A DNA stretch of 64,000 nucleotides from Candidatus Aenigmatarchaeota archaeon (GTDB lineage: Archaea > Aenigmatarchaeota > Aenigmatarchaeia > CG10238-14 > SCSR01): NCBI GenBank assembly GCA_030615205.1, contig JAUWZS010000001.1, forward strand, positions 335,492 through 399,491, in the 5' to 3' direction. The translations under genes and the position numbers were made by a program. The notes below the pieces were generated by a model. It searched no databases. It was not told the DNA's origin and worked only from the letters and a program-made list of their open reading frames with translations. The first letter of the stretch is position 1. Each line of letters begins with the position of its first letter. Positions 16,020 through 24,557 of this stretch are shown here, piece after piece.

Positions 16020-17705
16020 ATGAAAGACAAAAAAAGGAAAACCGAATGGACATATTGGACTGACAAAGTAGCGAAAGAAGTAAAAGAAAGAGTTAGCAAG
16101 AATCCTATTTTGAAGAAGATAGTAAAAGAACGCGGTTACATAGTATACGACGAAAAAACGCCTTCTGGTAAAATCCACGTCGGCTCAGCGAGAGGTTGGA
16201 TAATACATGACTGCATTGCAAAAGCTATGCGCCAGCAAGGTATGAACGCTAAATTTATCTTAAGCAGTGATGATATTGACCCGTTCGACGGTTTACCAAA
16301 GGATATGGATGCAAAAAAGTTTAAACCATTTTTAGGTGTGCCGCTCAGGAATGTGCCATCACCTGTTACAGGCTACAGCAGCTTTGCAGATTATTTTTTC
16401 AGGCAGTGCGTGGAAAAATTTGATGAGTTTGGAATTGAGGCAGAGATAGAAAGCACAGGCAGCAGATATGATAATGGTGATTTTAATAAATGGACAAAAA
16501 TTGCTTTGGACAATGCTGATAAAATTCAAAAAATATATCAAAGAATTTACGGTGACACAGCAGCGTCTGAGAAACTTCCATTTCAGCCAATATGCGAAAA
16601 ATGCGGCAAAATAGGGACAACATTCGCTTATGAATGGGACCCGAAAAGAGAGGTTGTGAAATACACTTGTAAACCAGACATGGTTGAATGGGCGCAAGGA
16701 TGCGGTCACAAAGGAGAAGTATCGCCTTATGATGGAAACGGCAAACTTCCTTGGAAAGTAGAATGGGCAGCAAAATGGCCGGTTGTTGGAGTGACATATG
16801 AATCAGCTGGCAAAGACCATTTCACAAAAGGCGGTTCAAGAACTGTATCCGTGGCCATATCATGTGAAGTGTTCAAATTCCCACCACCGTACCCGTCCAC
16901 ATGCGAAAACATAGGAAAAGGATACGAGTTTTTCTTGGTCAGCGGAAAGAAAATGAGCACTTCTAAAGGTATAGGAGTGAGCTTTGTAGAAATGTCAGAA
17001 ATGATGCCGCCACAACTGCTTAGATTTTTAATGGTAAAGTCCAGGCCAGAGACAACTATAGACTTTAGCCCAGAAGGAGATACTATACCCTTTTTGTTCA
17101 ATGAGTTTGATAGAATTGAGAGAATCTACTTTGGGCTGAAGAAAGTCGATGAAAGAGGGAAGACTAATGCAAAAAGAATTTACGAATTGTCTGCGATAGC
17201 CGAACTACCAAAACAAAAACCATTCAGAATATCTTTTGATTTTGCATCCATGCTAGCGCAGGCTTTGCCGAAAGATCGTCGGCTAGAAAGATCTATACAA
17301 ATACTGAAAAGGACCGGACACTTGGACCGGGAATTAACAGATTTTGAAAGAGACGAATTGAAGAAAAGACTGGATTATGCAGAACTATGGGCAAAAGAGT
17401 TTGCGCCTGAGAACATGCGAGTCACGCTGTTAAAAGAAATACCAGATGCTGTAATGGGAAAATTATCTGACAAACAAAAGTCAGCGCTCAAAAATTTGGG
17501 CGAATTCTTGAAAGCAAGCAGAACAGACTCAGACATCTGGTCGATGGTAAGAGTGGTTGCTAAAAAAGAAGGGATAGATACAAAGGAAGTATTCCAAGCA
17601 GCTTATATTATGTTGCTCGGCAGACCTTACGGTCCGAGGTTAATTCCGTTTATCCAAAGTTTAGATGAGGATTTTGTGGCTAAAAGATTTTTATTAAAGA
17701 AGTAA
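16020..17705 (+). CDS. lysS: Lysyl-tRNA synthetase, class I
   Basis: A 561-aa class I LysRS, the form used by most archaea. The HIGH-like motif is KIHVGS (residues ~52-57) and the KMSKS motif is KMSTSKG (~310). A zinc-binding pair CEKCGK and Cys-containing partner segments (TCKPDMVEWAQGCGHKGE) lie between. The alpha-helix-cage anticodon-binding domain fills the C-terminal third. Length is normal. It leads a tight cluster with a B3/4 protein, AlaX and Cdc6 and lies just downstream of tRNA-Lys(TTT), its substrate. Confidence 0.96.
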   Translation: MKDKKRKTEWTYWTDKVAKEVKERVSKNPILKKIVKERGYIVYDEKTPSGKIHVGSARGWIIHDCIAKAMRQQGMNAKFILSSDDIDPFDGLPKDMDAKKFKPFLGVPLRNVPSPVTGYSSFADYFFRQCVEKFDEFGIEAEIESTGSRYDNGDFNKWTKIALDNADKIQKIYQRIYGDTAASEKLPFQPICEKCGKIGTTFAYEWDPKREVVKYTCKPDMVEWAQGCGHKGEVSPYDGNGKLPWKVEWAAKWPVVGVTYESAGKDHFTKGGSRTVSVAISCEVFKFPPPYPSTCENIGKGYEFFLVSGKKMSTSKGIGVSFVEMSEMMPPQLLRFLMVKSRPETTIDFSPEGDTIPFLFNEFDRIERIYFGLKKVDERGKTNAKRIYELSAIAELPKQKPFRISFDFASMLAQALPKDRRLERSIQILKRTGHLDRELTDFERDELKKRLDYAELWAKEFAPENMRVTLLKEIPDAVMGKLSDKQKSALKNLGEFLKASRTDSDIWSMVRVVAKKEGIDTKEVFQAAYIMLLGRPYGPRLIPFIQSLDEDFVAKRFLLKK

Positions 17706-17723
17706 ATTGTGGATTGTGGAAAA

Positions 17724-18401
17724 ATGGTAGATGCTATAATAGATGAAGAACTTAAAGAGGCATTTCCAGGTTTGAAAATAGCACATTTAGAGATTGATGG
17801 GATTGAAGTAAAAAGAAGTATGAAGAGCCTGAAGAAAGTTGTGAGGGCATCGAGAGAAGAAATAAAAAATAAATATTCTGGCGTAGAACTGGCCGAAGAC
17901 CCTAAGATAAAGGCATATCGTGATTTTATCAAGAAGTTCGATGTTTCTCCATCAAAACAAAAAGCAGCAAGTGAGGCACTGATTAGAATTGTGCTGACTA
18001 AGGGAAAATTATCTGATATTAACAATGTTGTTGATTGCATGAATATGGTATCAATGAGAACAGGTCTTACATTCAGTTCGTGGGACAAAGATAAAATCAA
18101 AGGAGATGTTGTTGTGCGGTATTCGAAAGAAGGCGAACGCTATACAGCAATCGGCGACGAGGAGATGATCCTTAAAGCCGGAGAGGTGATAGAGGCTGAT
18201 GATGAAAGAGTCTTATGTCTAATAAGATACAGGGATTGCCAATTTGCTATGGTGGACAACAACACTAAGAATATACTTATTCATATCCAAGGTGTGGAAG
18301 GGATAACAGAGGAAGAGACCAAAGCTGCAAAAGAAGAATTAAAAAAATTAGTCTTAGAATTTGCTGGCGGAAGCGTAATCAAAGAAGATTTTTTAAAGTA
18401 A
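17724..18401 (+). CDS. Stand-alone B3/4 (PheRS-beta editing-like) domain protein
   Basis: The ATG at 17724 is preferred over the upstream GTG at 17709; either way it is close behind lysS. The ~225 residues match the B3/B4 domain found in the PheRS beta subunit, where it hydrolyses mischarged tRNA; blocks include VSPSKQKAASEALIRIVL and VVDCMNMVSMRTGL. Stand-alone versions may act as trans-editing factors. Its position between LysRS and AlaX supports a quality-control role, but its tRNA substrate is unknown. Confidence 0.8.
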   Translation: MVDAIIDEELKEAFPGLKIAHLEIDGIEVKRSMKSLKKVVRASREEIKNKYSGVELAEDPKIKAYRDFIKKFDVSPSKQKAASEALIRIVLTKGKLSDINNVVDCMNMVSMRTGLTFSSWDKDKIKGDVVVRYSKEGERYTAIGDEEMILKAGEVIEADDERVLCLIRYRDCQFAMVDNNTKNILIHIQGVEGITEEETKAAKEELKKLVLEFAGGSVIKEDFLK

Positions 18402-18413
18402 AAAGAGATTGAT

Positions 18414-19061
18414 ATGCCAACTAAAAAACTTTACTGGGAAGATCCGTACCAAAGGGAATTCGATGCAGTTGTTGGAAGCATAGATGGCAACAGAGTTATT
18501 CTTAATCAAACTTGTTTTTATGCTAAGTCGGGCGGACAGGTTGGAGACACTGGCGAACTGAACGGCGCACGCGTTGCAGATACAATAAAGGATGATGCTG
18601 GCAATGCTGTACATATTTTGGAAGAGCCAAACTTCAAGCTGGGCGATGTTATTCACGGAAAAATTGATTGGGAACGAAGATATAAAATCATGAAACTCCA
18701 TTCAGCCGCGCACATTGTATATAATTTTATGTCGAAGGTGTACCCAGGCGCGAAGATAGCATCCTCAGGCATAGTCGACGAACGCAAGGATAAGCAAGAT
18801 TATATTCTGCCGGACGGTTGGGACAAAGAAAAGCTTGTGATTGTTGAAAAATATGCGAATGATTTTATCGCTGCAGACAAAGAGATAAAATGCTGGACTG
18901 ATGCAGACGGCATAAGGCATTGGCTTGTTGCAGGCGTGCCTGATATGCACTGTGGCGGCATTCATGTCAAGCGCACTTCAGAGATAGGTCGCGTCTCTGT
19001 CAAGCGAGGCAAAAAGCCTGGCGCCGGCAAAGAAAGGATTGAAATATCTCTGATAGAATAA
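18414..19061 (+). CDS. alaX: AlaX-type trans-editing alanyl-tRNA deacylase
   Basis: A 215-aa protein with a short N-terminal glycine-containing segment (FYAKSGGQVGDTG) and the zinc site of the AlaRS editing domain: HSAAH (H-x3-H) and MHCGGIH (C-x3-H). The length fits the AlaX-M class, which removes Ser or Gly from mischarged tRNA-Ala. It is the third gene of the lysS cluster, 12 bases after the B3/4 gene and 7 bases before cdc6. The full-length AlaRS at 46991 has its own editing domain, so AlaX acts in addition to it. Confidence 0.93.
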   Translation: MPTKKLYWEDPYQREFDAVVGSIDGNRVILNQTCFYAKSGGQVGDTGELNGARVADTIKDDAGNAVHILEEPNFKLGDVIHGKIDWERRYKIMKLHSAAHIVYNFMSKVYPGAKIASSGIVDERKDKQDYILPDGWDKEKLVIVEKYANDFIAADKEIKCWTDADGIRHWLVAGVPDMHCGGIHVKRTSEIGRVSVKRGKKPGAGKERIEISLIE

Positions 19062-19068
19062 AATAAGT

Positions 19069-20142
19069 ATGGGAATATTTTCTAGCTCAGCTGGATTGGG
19101 CGAATCATCTGTTTTCAAGCGCGAAGAAGTTTTGTTGACTGAATATGTGCCGACGATGCTTCCGCACAGAGAAAACCAAATAAAACAAATTGCAAGAAAT
19201 CTTCTACCAGCTGCTAAAGGACGAAAGCCACAGAATACATTTCTTTATGGACCGCCGGGGATTGGCAAAACTGCTGTTGTGAAGCATATCTTCCGCGAGT
19301 TCGAGGAATATAGTGAGCATGTGCGGTGCGTCTATATAAACTGCTGGGATTTTAGAACAACTACAGCTTTGCTGACAGAGCTTGTGCTTGACCTCGGGCT
19401 TTTTGTTCAACGCCGAGGGTGGAGCAAAGATGAAATAATTGGAAAATTAACAGAAGCGATAAATAAGCGTGCGAAAGGGCTAATCGTATGCTTGGACGAA
19501 GTTGATCAGTTGGATTTGTCAGCTTTGTACGATTTGCTTAGAATAAATCAATATGTGATGTCACCTGTGGGTATAGTTTTTATTTCTAATAATCCGTATG
19601 TTTTTGCAAAAGCTGAGCCGCGGATAAGAAGCAGTCTGGGCTTGGATGAGATAGGGTTTAAGCCATACAACCTGAACGAGATGAAGGATATTTTGAAAGA
19701 ACGGGCAAAAGATGCTTTTCGTGCATTCGATGCAGCAGTGATAATGCTTTGTGCAAACCATGCTGTGAACAAAGGAGGTGATGTCCGCGTAGGTCTGCAG
19801 TGCTTGCTAAAAGCAGGCCGTTTAGCCGAGCGAGAGCACGATCAAAAAGTTCGTGTGGAACATGCAAAAGCCGTGCTTAAGAGTATAAAGGAAGCCAAGC
19901 CGCAGATATTGAAAGAGCGGATAAACGAGCATGAGAAAATAGTTCTGCGAGTTTTAAGAAGCAGCAAAAAATGGAGCGCTGGTAAATTGTATAAGAAATA
20001 TTGCGACACAGCAAAAAAAGACGGCATCAAACCAGTGAGCGATCGCGCGCTTCGGGAATTCGTAAACCATCTTCAGGCAATCGAACTTGTGAAAATAAGC
20101 GAAAAGAAAGTTGGGAAAAGCAGATTGATTTGGAGAGCTTAA
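19069..20142 (+). CDS. cdc6: Orc1/Cdc6 replication initiator
   Basis: A 357-aa AAA+ ATPase. Walker A is GPPGIGKTA (~residue 64), Walker B is LIVCLDEVDQLD, sensor 1 is VFISNNP, and a winged-helix domain fills the last ~85 residues. Archaeal Orc1/Cdc6 binds origin recognition boxes and loads MCM. The gene is unusually the tail of the lysS-B3/4-alaX cluster rather than monocistronic beside an origin. I found no convincing ORB repeats nearby, so no origin is claimed here. Confidence 0.92.
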   Translation: MGIFSSSAGLGESSVFKREEVLLTEYVPTMLPHRENQIKQIARNLLPAAKGRKPQNTFLYGPPGIGKTAVVKHIFREFEEYSEHVRCVYINCWDFRTTTALLTELVLDLGLFVQRRGWSKDEIIGKLTEAINKRAKGLIVCLDEVDQLDLSALYDLLRINQYVMSPVGIVFISNNPYVFAKAEPRIRSSLGLDEIGFKPYNLNEMKDILKERAKDAFRAFDAAVIMLCANHAVNKGGDVRVGLQCLLKAGRLAEREHDQKVRVEHAKAVLKSIKEAKPQILKERINEHEKIVLRVLRSSKKWSAGKLYKKYCDTAKKDGIKPVSDRALREFVNHLQAIELVKISEKKVGKSRLIWRA

Positions 20143-20153
20143 GGCTTTCAGAA

Positions 20154-20270
20154 CTAACGTTTCCTTTTAATTTTCTTTCTGCAGTGTTTGCAGAGCATCA
20201 TAAACTTTACTTTGAAAAGCTTGCCAACAACCTTCACGGACTTTTTACAACCATCGCAAATTTTCTGCAT
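20154..20270 (-). CDS. Tiny two-CxxC zinc-ribbon protein (38 aa)
   Basis: Below the size of the ORF track. It begins MQKICDGCKKSVKVVG and contains a second CKHC pair before a very basic end (RRKKIKRKR-like). CxxC...CxxC spacing of about 20 residues is that of a zinc ribbon, and the high charge suggests RNA or ribosome binding. Small proteins of this kind are common among archaeal ribosome-associated factors, but I do not recognise a named family. It converges on cdc6. Confidence 0.55.
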   Translation of the reverse strand: MQKICDGCKKSVKVVGKLFKVKFMMLCKHCRKKIKRKR

Positions 20271-20306
20271 TAGTTAAGAATTGGTTTTTCAATTATTAGT
20301 CTTTTC

Positions 20307-20492
20307 CTATTTTTTCTTTCGTAGCATCGGCAGACCTGTGCGCTCATTCTCGAATACTTCGTATTTTTCTTCAGGTAAGTCTATTGACCCTTCCGAGCTT
20401 TTGCTAAAGAAAAACAGCTTTGAGCCGCCTTTTCTCTCCATACAATGCAACCAATATGTTTTTCCCTTGCTGTTCGTGTGTGAATAAGCCAT
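20307..20492 (-). CDS. Small conserved-looking protein (61 aa)
   Basis: The start at 20492 (MAYSHTNSKGKTYWLH) is chosen over 20522 because a strong GGAGGG lies 7 bases upstream. The rest is strand-like and Lys-rich (KLFFFSKSSEGSIDLPEEKYEVFENERTGLPML). Short proteins with YxHTNSKGxxYxLH and a Pro-Met-Leu end are found in archaea; I can give no function. It is 36 bases upstream of the zinc-ribbon gene on the same strand, so the pair may be an operon. Confidence 0.65.
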   Translation of the reverse strand: MAYSHTNSKGKTYWLHCMERKGGSKLFFFSKSSEGSIDLPEEKYEVFENERTGLPMLRKKK

Positions 20493-20578
20493 ATATATCC
20501 CTCCTTTTTTTTTGGTTTTCACTTCTATATCTATATAATTACTTTATTTTAAAAACCAAATAATTAAATGGATTGGAT

Positions 20579-21439
20579 ATGTCTAAAAAATCACGTAAAT
20601 CCAAAAATTTAAAATTGCTTCTGCTGCTTGCGTTTGCTCTTATTGTAGTTTTTGTAATTTTGTATAATTTTCCTTCTGAAACAGGGATTTTACTAACAAC
20701 ACCAACAACAACTACTACGCAGCCAACTACTACAACAACAGGGCCTGAAACAAATTGTACAGATACTGATGGTGGGATAAATTATTATGAAAGAGGGATG
20801 CTAGAGAATATCTGTGCTCCAGGCGCTGCGTGTGGAGTATGGGTAGACACTTGTTTAGATTCGGAAATACTTCTTGAATATTATTGCGATGATTTAAATG
20901 GCATACGATATGAATGCCCTTACGGGTGCGAAGCAGGCGCTTGTAAAAAAGCGAAAGGAACAGTAATAATTGCGTTTAAAGATGAGGACCAGAAAATACC
21001 AGGAGGTGCTGTTTTAAAAAGCATGAATTTTACAGTAACAGGAATAGGAGTTTATGACGAATTTGGCGAATGGGTGAGCGTACTCGACGGAGAGAAAACG
21101 GTGGATTTGCTGAAATATACGACAACTCTTGCAAAAATTAGCGAAAAGGGAATTGACGCAAGGAGCTATGGCAAAATAAAGCTGGGATTCTCTGAAGGCA
21201 GCATATCATTGACCAACACGCTTCTTTATATATACAGACCGAGGGTATACGACTTAATAGTCCCGAACGAAACGATTGTCGAGTATGAATTCAACATAAC
21301 TGATGGCGAAACATTGACATTGACTTTAGATTTTGACATATGGAACTCTGTCTCGCATATAGCTGAAGGTTACATAATGGATCCGGTGATAATTGTTTCT
21401 GAGCAATCTGGCAGTGCAACAAACATGAAAGAAATCTGA
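20579..21439 (+). CDS. Exported DUF4382-like protein with Thr linker
   Basis: The ATG at 20579 starts MSKKSRKSKNLKL followed by one membrane helix (~residues 14-33). A Thr-rich linker (~residues 40-56) leads to a short Cys-rich segment with eight Cys and then a beta-rich domain (GTVIIAFKDEDQKIPGG ... TVTGIGVYDEFGEWVSVLDG) that fits DUF4382, a surface-protein domain of unknown function. The linker is like those at 6943, 59141 and 63567. The protein is probably anchored outside the cell by its N-terminal helix. It is convergent with the methionine aminopeptidase gene. Confidence 0.75.
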   Translation: MSKKSRKSKNLKLLLLLAFALIVVFVILYNFPSETGILLTTPTTTTTQPTTTTTGPETNCTDTDGGINYYERGMLENICAPGAACGVWVDTCLDSEILLEYYCDDLNGIRYECPYGCEAGACKKAKGTVIIAFKDEDQKIPGGAVLKSMNFTVTGIGVYDEFGEWVSVLDGEKTVDLLKYTTTLAKISEKGIDARSYGKIKLGFSEGSISLTNTLLYIYRPRVYDLIVPNETIVEYEFNITDGETLTLTLDFDIWNSVSHIAEGYIMDPVIIVSEQSGSATNMKEI

Positions 21440-21450
21440 AGTTAAATTAA

Positions 21451-22326
21451 TTATTGCAGTATTATAGTTTCTTCTGCTTGTGCGACCAAGCCATCGGATT
21501 CTTCTCTTAAGATTGGATATTCGCGTATTGCTTCCACGTCTAGCAGTTGCTTCAAGGCCATGTCGATTTTCAACGCTGATATTGTTGGCTTTAGCTCTGT
21601 GAGCCAGCGCTTTGCGAACGGCAGGCTGTGGAAGTTCCTTTTAGCTGCTTCAAGTATTTGGCGGGCTTCTCGCAACCGGACAGGTTTGTCTTGCGCATAA
21701 CCAAAAATCAAAACAGGCCTGGATTCTTTCACCCATCCTGCGCCATCAGTTGCAAAGACTTCCATCGCTAGTGCTTGATCCGGCTTTATTTCGTCTTTTA
21801 TCTTGTTCCTTCCATTCGGAATTGAGAATCTCGCATGCTGGTTGTATCGATCCAATCCGTGTCCGCACAGGTTCCTCACAGGATTAAAGCCTGCGCTCTC
21901 TAACACGCTTTCAACGATTTCAGAAATTTCAAAAATTTTCGCGCCCGGTTTGATTGCTTTCATGGATTCTTCCAAAGCCTGCTCAGCAGCTTCTATGAGT
22001 GGATGCATCTTCTTGCCAATACATACGCTAAAAGCACGATCCCATATATAGCCGTCGATGTGCACACCTATGTCTATCTTTACTATATCGCCGGCTTTGA
22101 GCTTCAGAGCATCGTTTATATCCGGGGTGTAATGCGCAGCGTTTTCATTGATTGAGATGTTTATAGGAAAAGCCAGCTCGCCTCCAAGTTTTTTAATCCT
22201 GTTTTCTACTTTATTTGCAATATCAAGGGCAATAGCATTTTCTTTTAGTAACGGCTTTGTGAAAAGTACAATACTGTCCGATATAGACTTTGCTTTTTCA
22301 TATTTTTCAAAAATTTCTTTCTCCAT
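21451..22326 (-). CDS. map: Methionine aminopeptidase, type II (archaeal)
   Basis: A 291-aa M24 peptidase. The metal ligands are visible: KIDIGVHIDGYIWDRA (D-x10-D), GHGLDRY (His), MEVFATDGAG (Glu) and the final VAQAEETIIL (Glu). The insertion before the last Glu marks type II. It removes the initiator Met from nascent proteins. Length matches archaeal enzymes (about 295 aa). A second, more divergent M24 protein is encoded at 29414. Confidence 0.95.
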   Translation of the reverse strand: MEKEIFEKYEKAKSISDSIVLFTKPLLKENAIALDIANKVENRIKKLGGELAFPINISINENAAHYTPDINDALKLKAGDIVKIDIGVHIDGYIWDRAFSVCIGKKMHPLIEAAEQALEESMKAIKPGAKIFEISEIVESVLESAGFNPVRNLCGHGLDRYNQHARFSIPNGRNKIKDEIKPDQALAMEVFATDGAGWVKESRPVLIFGYAQDKPVRLREARQILEAAKRNFHSLPFAKRWLTELKPTISALKIDMALKQLLDVEAIREYPILREESDGLVAQAEETIILQ

Positions 22327-22412
22327 ATGTATAGAATAGTAGATAATAGTATTTAATAAAAATTAGAGGAATTCATCGAAAAGTTATCAAAAAAGCCATG
22401 CGCATCACACGC

Positions 22413-22463
22413 TTATCGCTTCTTCTTTTTTTTCTTCTTTTTCTTTTTCTTCCTTCTTGCCAT
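22413..22463 (-). CDS. Possible 16-aa poly-Lys/Arg peptide
   Basis: ATG to TAA gives MARR followed almost only by Lys and a final Arg. Very short basic peptides of this kind recall ribosomal protein eL41, but the typical Trp and Met of that protein are absent. It could equally be a chance frame in a poly-A/G tract. The 270-base gap that holds it has no other feature and is strongly AT-rich. Confidence 0.2.
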   Translation of the reverse strand: MARRKKKKKKKKKKKR

Positions 22464-22599
22464 TTTTATCTAAAATAGTTTTATTTTCCTCCGATATAAA
22501 TGTTTCTTATATTTTTTCTTAAATTTTTTTTATTGAAAATTAAACTAAAACAAACTAAACAAATTAAAACAAACAAAATAATCAAAATGTTTTAATAAA

Positions 22600-23817
22600 T
22601 CAAAAATGTTTTAGTAATTCCTCTGAACTATCTGGATGAGGTGAATATTTTCTAAATTTTTCTAAGAGCTTTGATGCAGATAATTTGATTTCATCTTTAC
22701 TCTTTGCATTTTGCAGTTCTCTAACAAGGCCGCCTATCCCAGTAAATCCTGGCGAGGTAGTAAAGAGCTTACTGGTTAATGATGTGTAATCGTTAAAAAC
22801 AGCCAGCGCCTTATCTCTTAATCTTCTAGGATTTTTATCTGTGCTTTCTATCAGTTCGCAAGTTTTTCTGAGTTTGAATGCGGATTTCAAGATTTTTTTC
22901 TGTATATTTTTTGGATAACCGAGAGCAAAGCATAATCCCATCTCAGCTTTTCTGATTACTGGTGGTATGAGCATCATGTTTTTGCTGGCTTCTGGTAGTG
23001 CTATAGAAACATCTGTTGGTAATTCAGCTGTAGCCACATTCCCTGTTAATATAAACGGATTTATGAAAGATTGGACCATGTGCACATCACCAGGTTCGTC
23101 GGATAAAACAACGTTTATGCCTTTTGTTGTACCAACAGTTTCTTTTAAACGATTTTCTACAGCCTCTTTCTTGTACTCGTAGAGCATTGGTCTTATTTCT
23201 ACGATAAAACCATCTTCATCAAACAAGTATTTAGTCCCAGTCACGCATTCCTCTGCAGTTTTCATATCAAACCCGGCCAACCCCATATTTTTTCCTACAA
23301 AATGTTTAACAGCCAACTCGGGCGATCCGCTAAAGAATTCAATATCATAATACATTCTTTTCATTTCCAGCAGACATTGAATCGAATTAGGTTGAAGTCC
23401 GATATGACGAGGGACCGCAGCGCATACCTGATGATGCTGTTTGCATGTAACATTAGATTCTATGAAATATTCTTCTATTTCTTCAACAGGCCCATCAACA
23501 TTTCCTGGACGCAGCTCTTTTGCACGTTCGAATATTTTACCTTGTCGCGCTTTGATGCCATCATTTAGTTCTGACAGCAGCTTGATGTAGACAGCGAATA
23601 TTTGTTGCGTATTCCAGACTCCGTCTACGTCTGAGAGTATCTTTTTAGCTTTGTGTTCGATTTCTGGCGGCAACGGGTATCCGAGGGCTGGGAATCCATA
23701 AAGAGTCAGGGCATATTCAGAAACAGGATAAAAATCATAAGCAACAGTACTTTTCATCAGCTCTGCAAAATATTCCATATTGATTTCTAAAGGTTCTATA
23801 TTGCTGTCTAAAGTCAT
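22600..23817 (-). CDS. Unrecognised 405-aa protein
   Basis: A large, clearly coding frame of no family I recognise. No signal peptide or membrane helix. Features: a Cys/His-rich block at ~120-135 (VTCKQHHQVCAAVPRHIG), a second Cys in EECVTGTKYLF, a Gly-rich loop EPGDVHMVQSFINPF, and PEASKNMMLIPP near residue 285. The first ~100 residues are helical (EIEHKAKKILSDVDGVWNTQQIF). It could be an enzyme with a metal or nucleotide site, but no catalytic motif is diagnostic. It stands alone, flanked by AT-rich gaps. Confidence 0.75.
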   Translation of the reverse strand: MTLDSNIEPLEINMEYFAELMKSTVAYDFYPVSEYALTLYGFPALGYPLPPEIEHKAKKILSDVDGVWNTQQIFAVYIKLLSELNDGIKARQGKIFERAKELRPGNVDGPVEEIEEYFIESNVTCKQHHQVCAAVPRHIGLQPNSIQCLLEMKRMYYDIEFFSGSPELAVKHFVGKNMGLAGFDMKTAEECVTGTKYLFDEDGFIVEIRPMLYEYKKEAVENRLKETVGTTKGINVVLSDEPGDVHMVQSFINPFILTGNVATAELPTDVSIALPEASKNMMLIPPVIRKAEMGLCFALGYPKNIQKKILKSAFKLRKTCELIESTDKNPRRLRDKALAVFNDYTSLTSKLFTTSPGFTGIGGLVRELQNAKSKDEIKLSASKLLEKFRKYSPHPDSSEELLKHF

Positions 23818-23892
23818 ACGTCTTATTTTATTATAAAAATATTTGAGTTAGGTTTAGATCGGTTAGCGCTTATTAAAACATAAGAAAATAAT

Positions 23893-24024
23893 CTATCTTT
23901 TATCACCTAGGAAGACCTTGTAGTAAATCATTATAATAGTTATTATTACAAGTATAACGGCTGCTGCTAACCATATGCCAGGGTCTGCCCAGACTCCCGG
24001 AGAAGGTATACCTGCTTCTACCAT
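23893..24024 (-). CDS. Small single-span membrane protein (43 aa)
   Basis: Not in the ORF track. It begins MVEAGIPSPGVWADPGIW, followed by one strong membrane helix (LAAAVILVIITIIMIYY) and a short charged tail (KVFLGDKR). It lies 75 bases upstream of the 405-aa gene start on the same strand and could be its partner. Coding status is supported by the clean amphipathic layout. Confidence 0.5.
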   Translation of the reverse strand: MVEAGIPSPGVWADPGIWLAAAVILVIITIIMIYYKVFLGDKR

Positions 24025-24170
24025 TAATAAGAGATTGAGCTTCAGTTGAAATAAACTTTATTTTTTATTTTTTATTTTGCGAGTGAGATGTTGGCATTCG
24101 GCAGTTATTTTTGGCAGGCTATTCTATAACAATGTTATATTTTTAAGTGTTGATGGCAATAGTTTAATCT

Positions 24171-24545
24171 ATGAAACCATTTTGTGAAATAATAGTGTCT
24201 GATGTGCTCCCGGCTATGCGGGCTGTATTGGCAAATGAGTTGTCGAAAACTTACGGGCTCAGCCAGGTGCAGATTTCTAAAAAACTGGGAATCACACAAC
24301 CAGCAATATCACAATACAGACGCGAGCTTAGGGGCCAACGGGCAAAGGTTATACTTTCGAATGAAAAAATAATGGATTTTATCAAGAAGATGGCGCATGA
24401 TGTAGCGCTCACTGAGATGGATTCCAAAGAGCTTCACATGCAGTTCTGTTTAATATGCAAAAAAATCCGCGAAGAAGGCCTTATATGCAAGTTGCACGGA
24501 GACGCGTGGCCTTTGATGGGACCTTGTAAAATATGTTTCAGTTAG
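24171..24545 (+). CDS. HTH transcription regulator with C-terminal Cys pairs
   Basis: A 124-aa protein. Residues ~20-52 form an HTH (LANELSKTYGLSQVQISKKLGITQPAISQYRREL, quoted in part). The C-terminal third carries CLIC, a lone Cys and CKIC, probably a metal or Fe-S site that could sense redox state or metal. This layout matches a family of archaeal XRE-like regulators. Its target is unknown; it converges on the large surface-protein gene. Confidence 0.78.
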   Translation: MKPFCEIIVSDVLPAMRAVLANELSKTYGLSQVQISKKLGITQPAISQYRRELRGQRAKVILSNEKIMDFIKKMAHDVALTEMDSKELHMQFCLICKKIREEGLICKLHGDAWPLMGPCKICFS

Positions 24546-24557
24546 GAGTACACGCCT

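Noticed and set aside
19069-20300. Replication origin beside cdc6
   Set aside because: The flanking gaps are short and I saw no repeated ORB-like motif; the gene is inside an operon.
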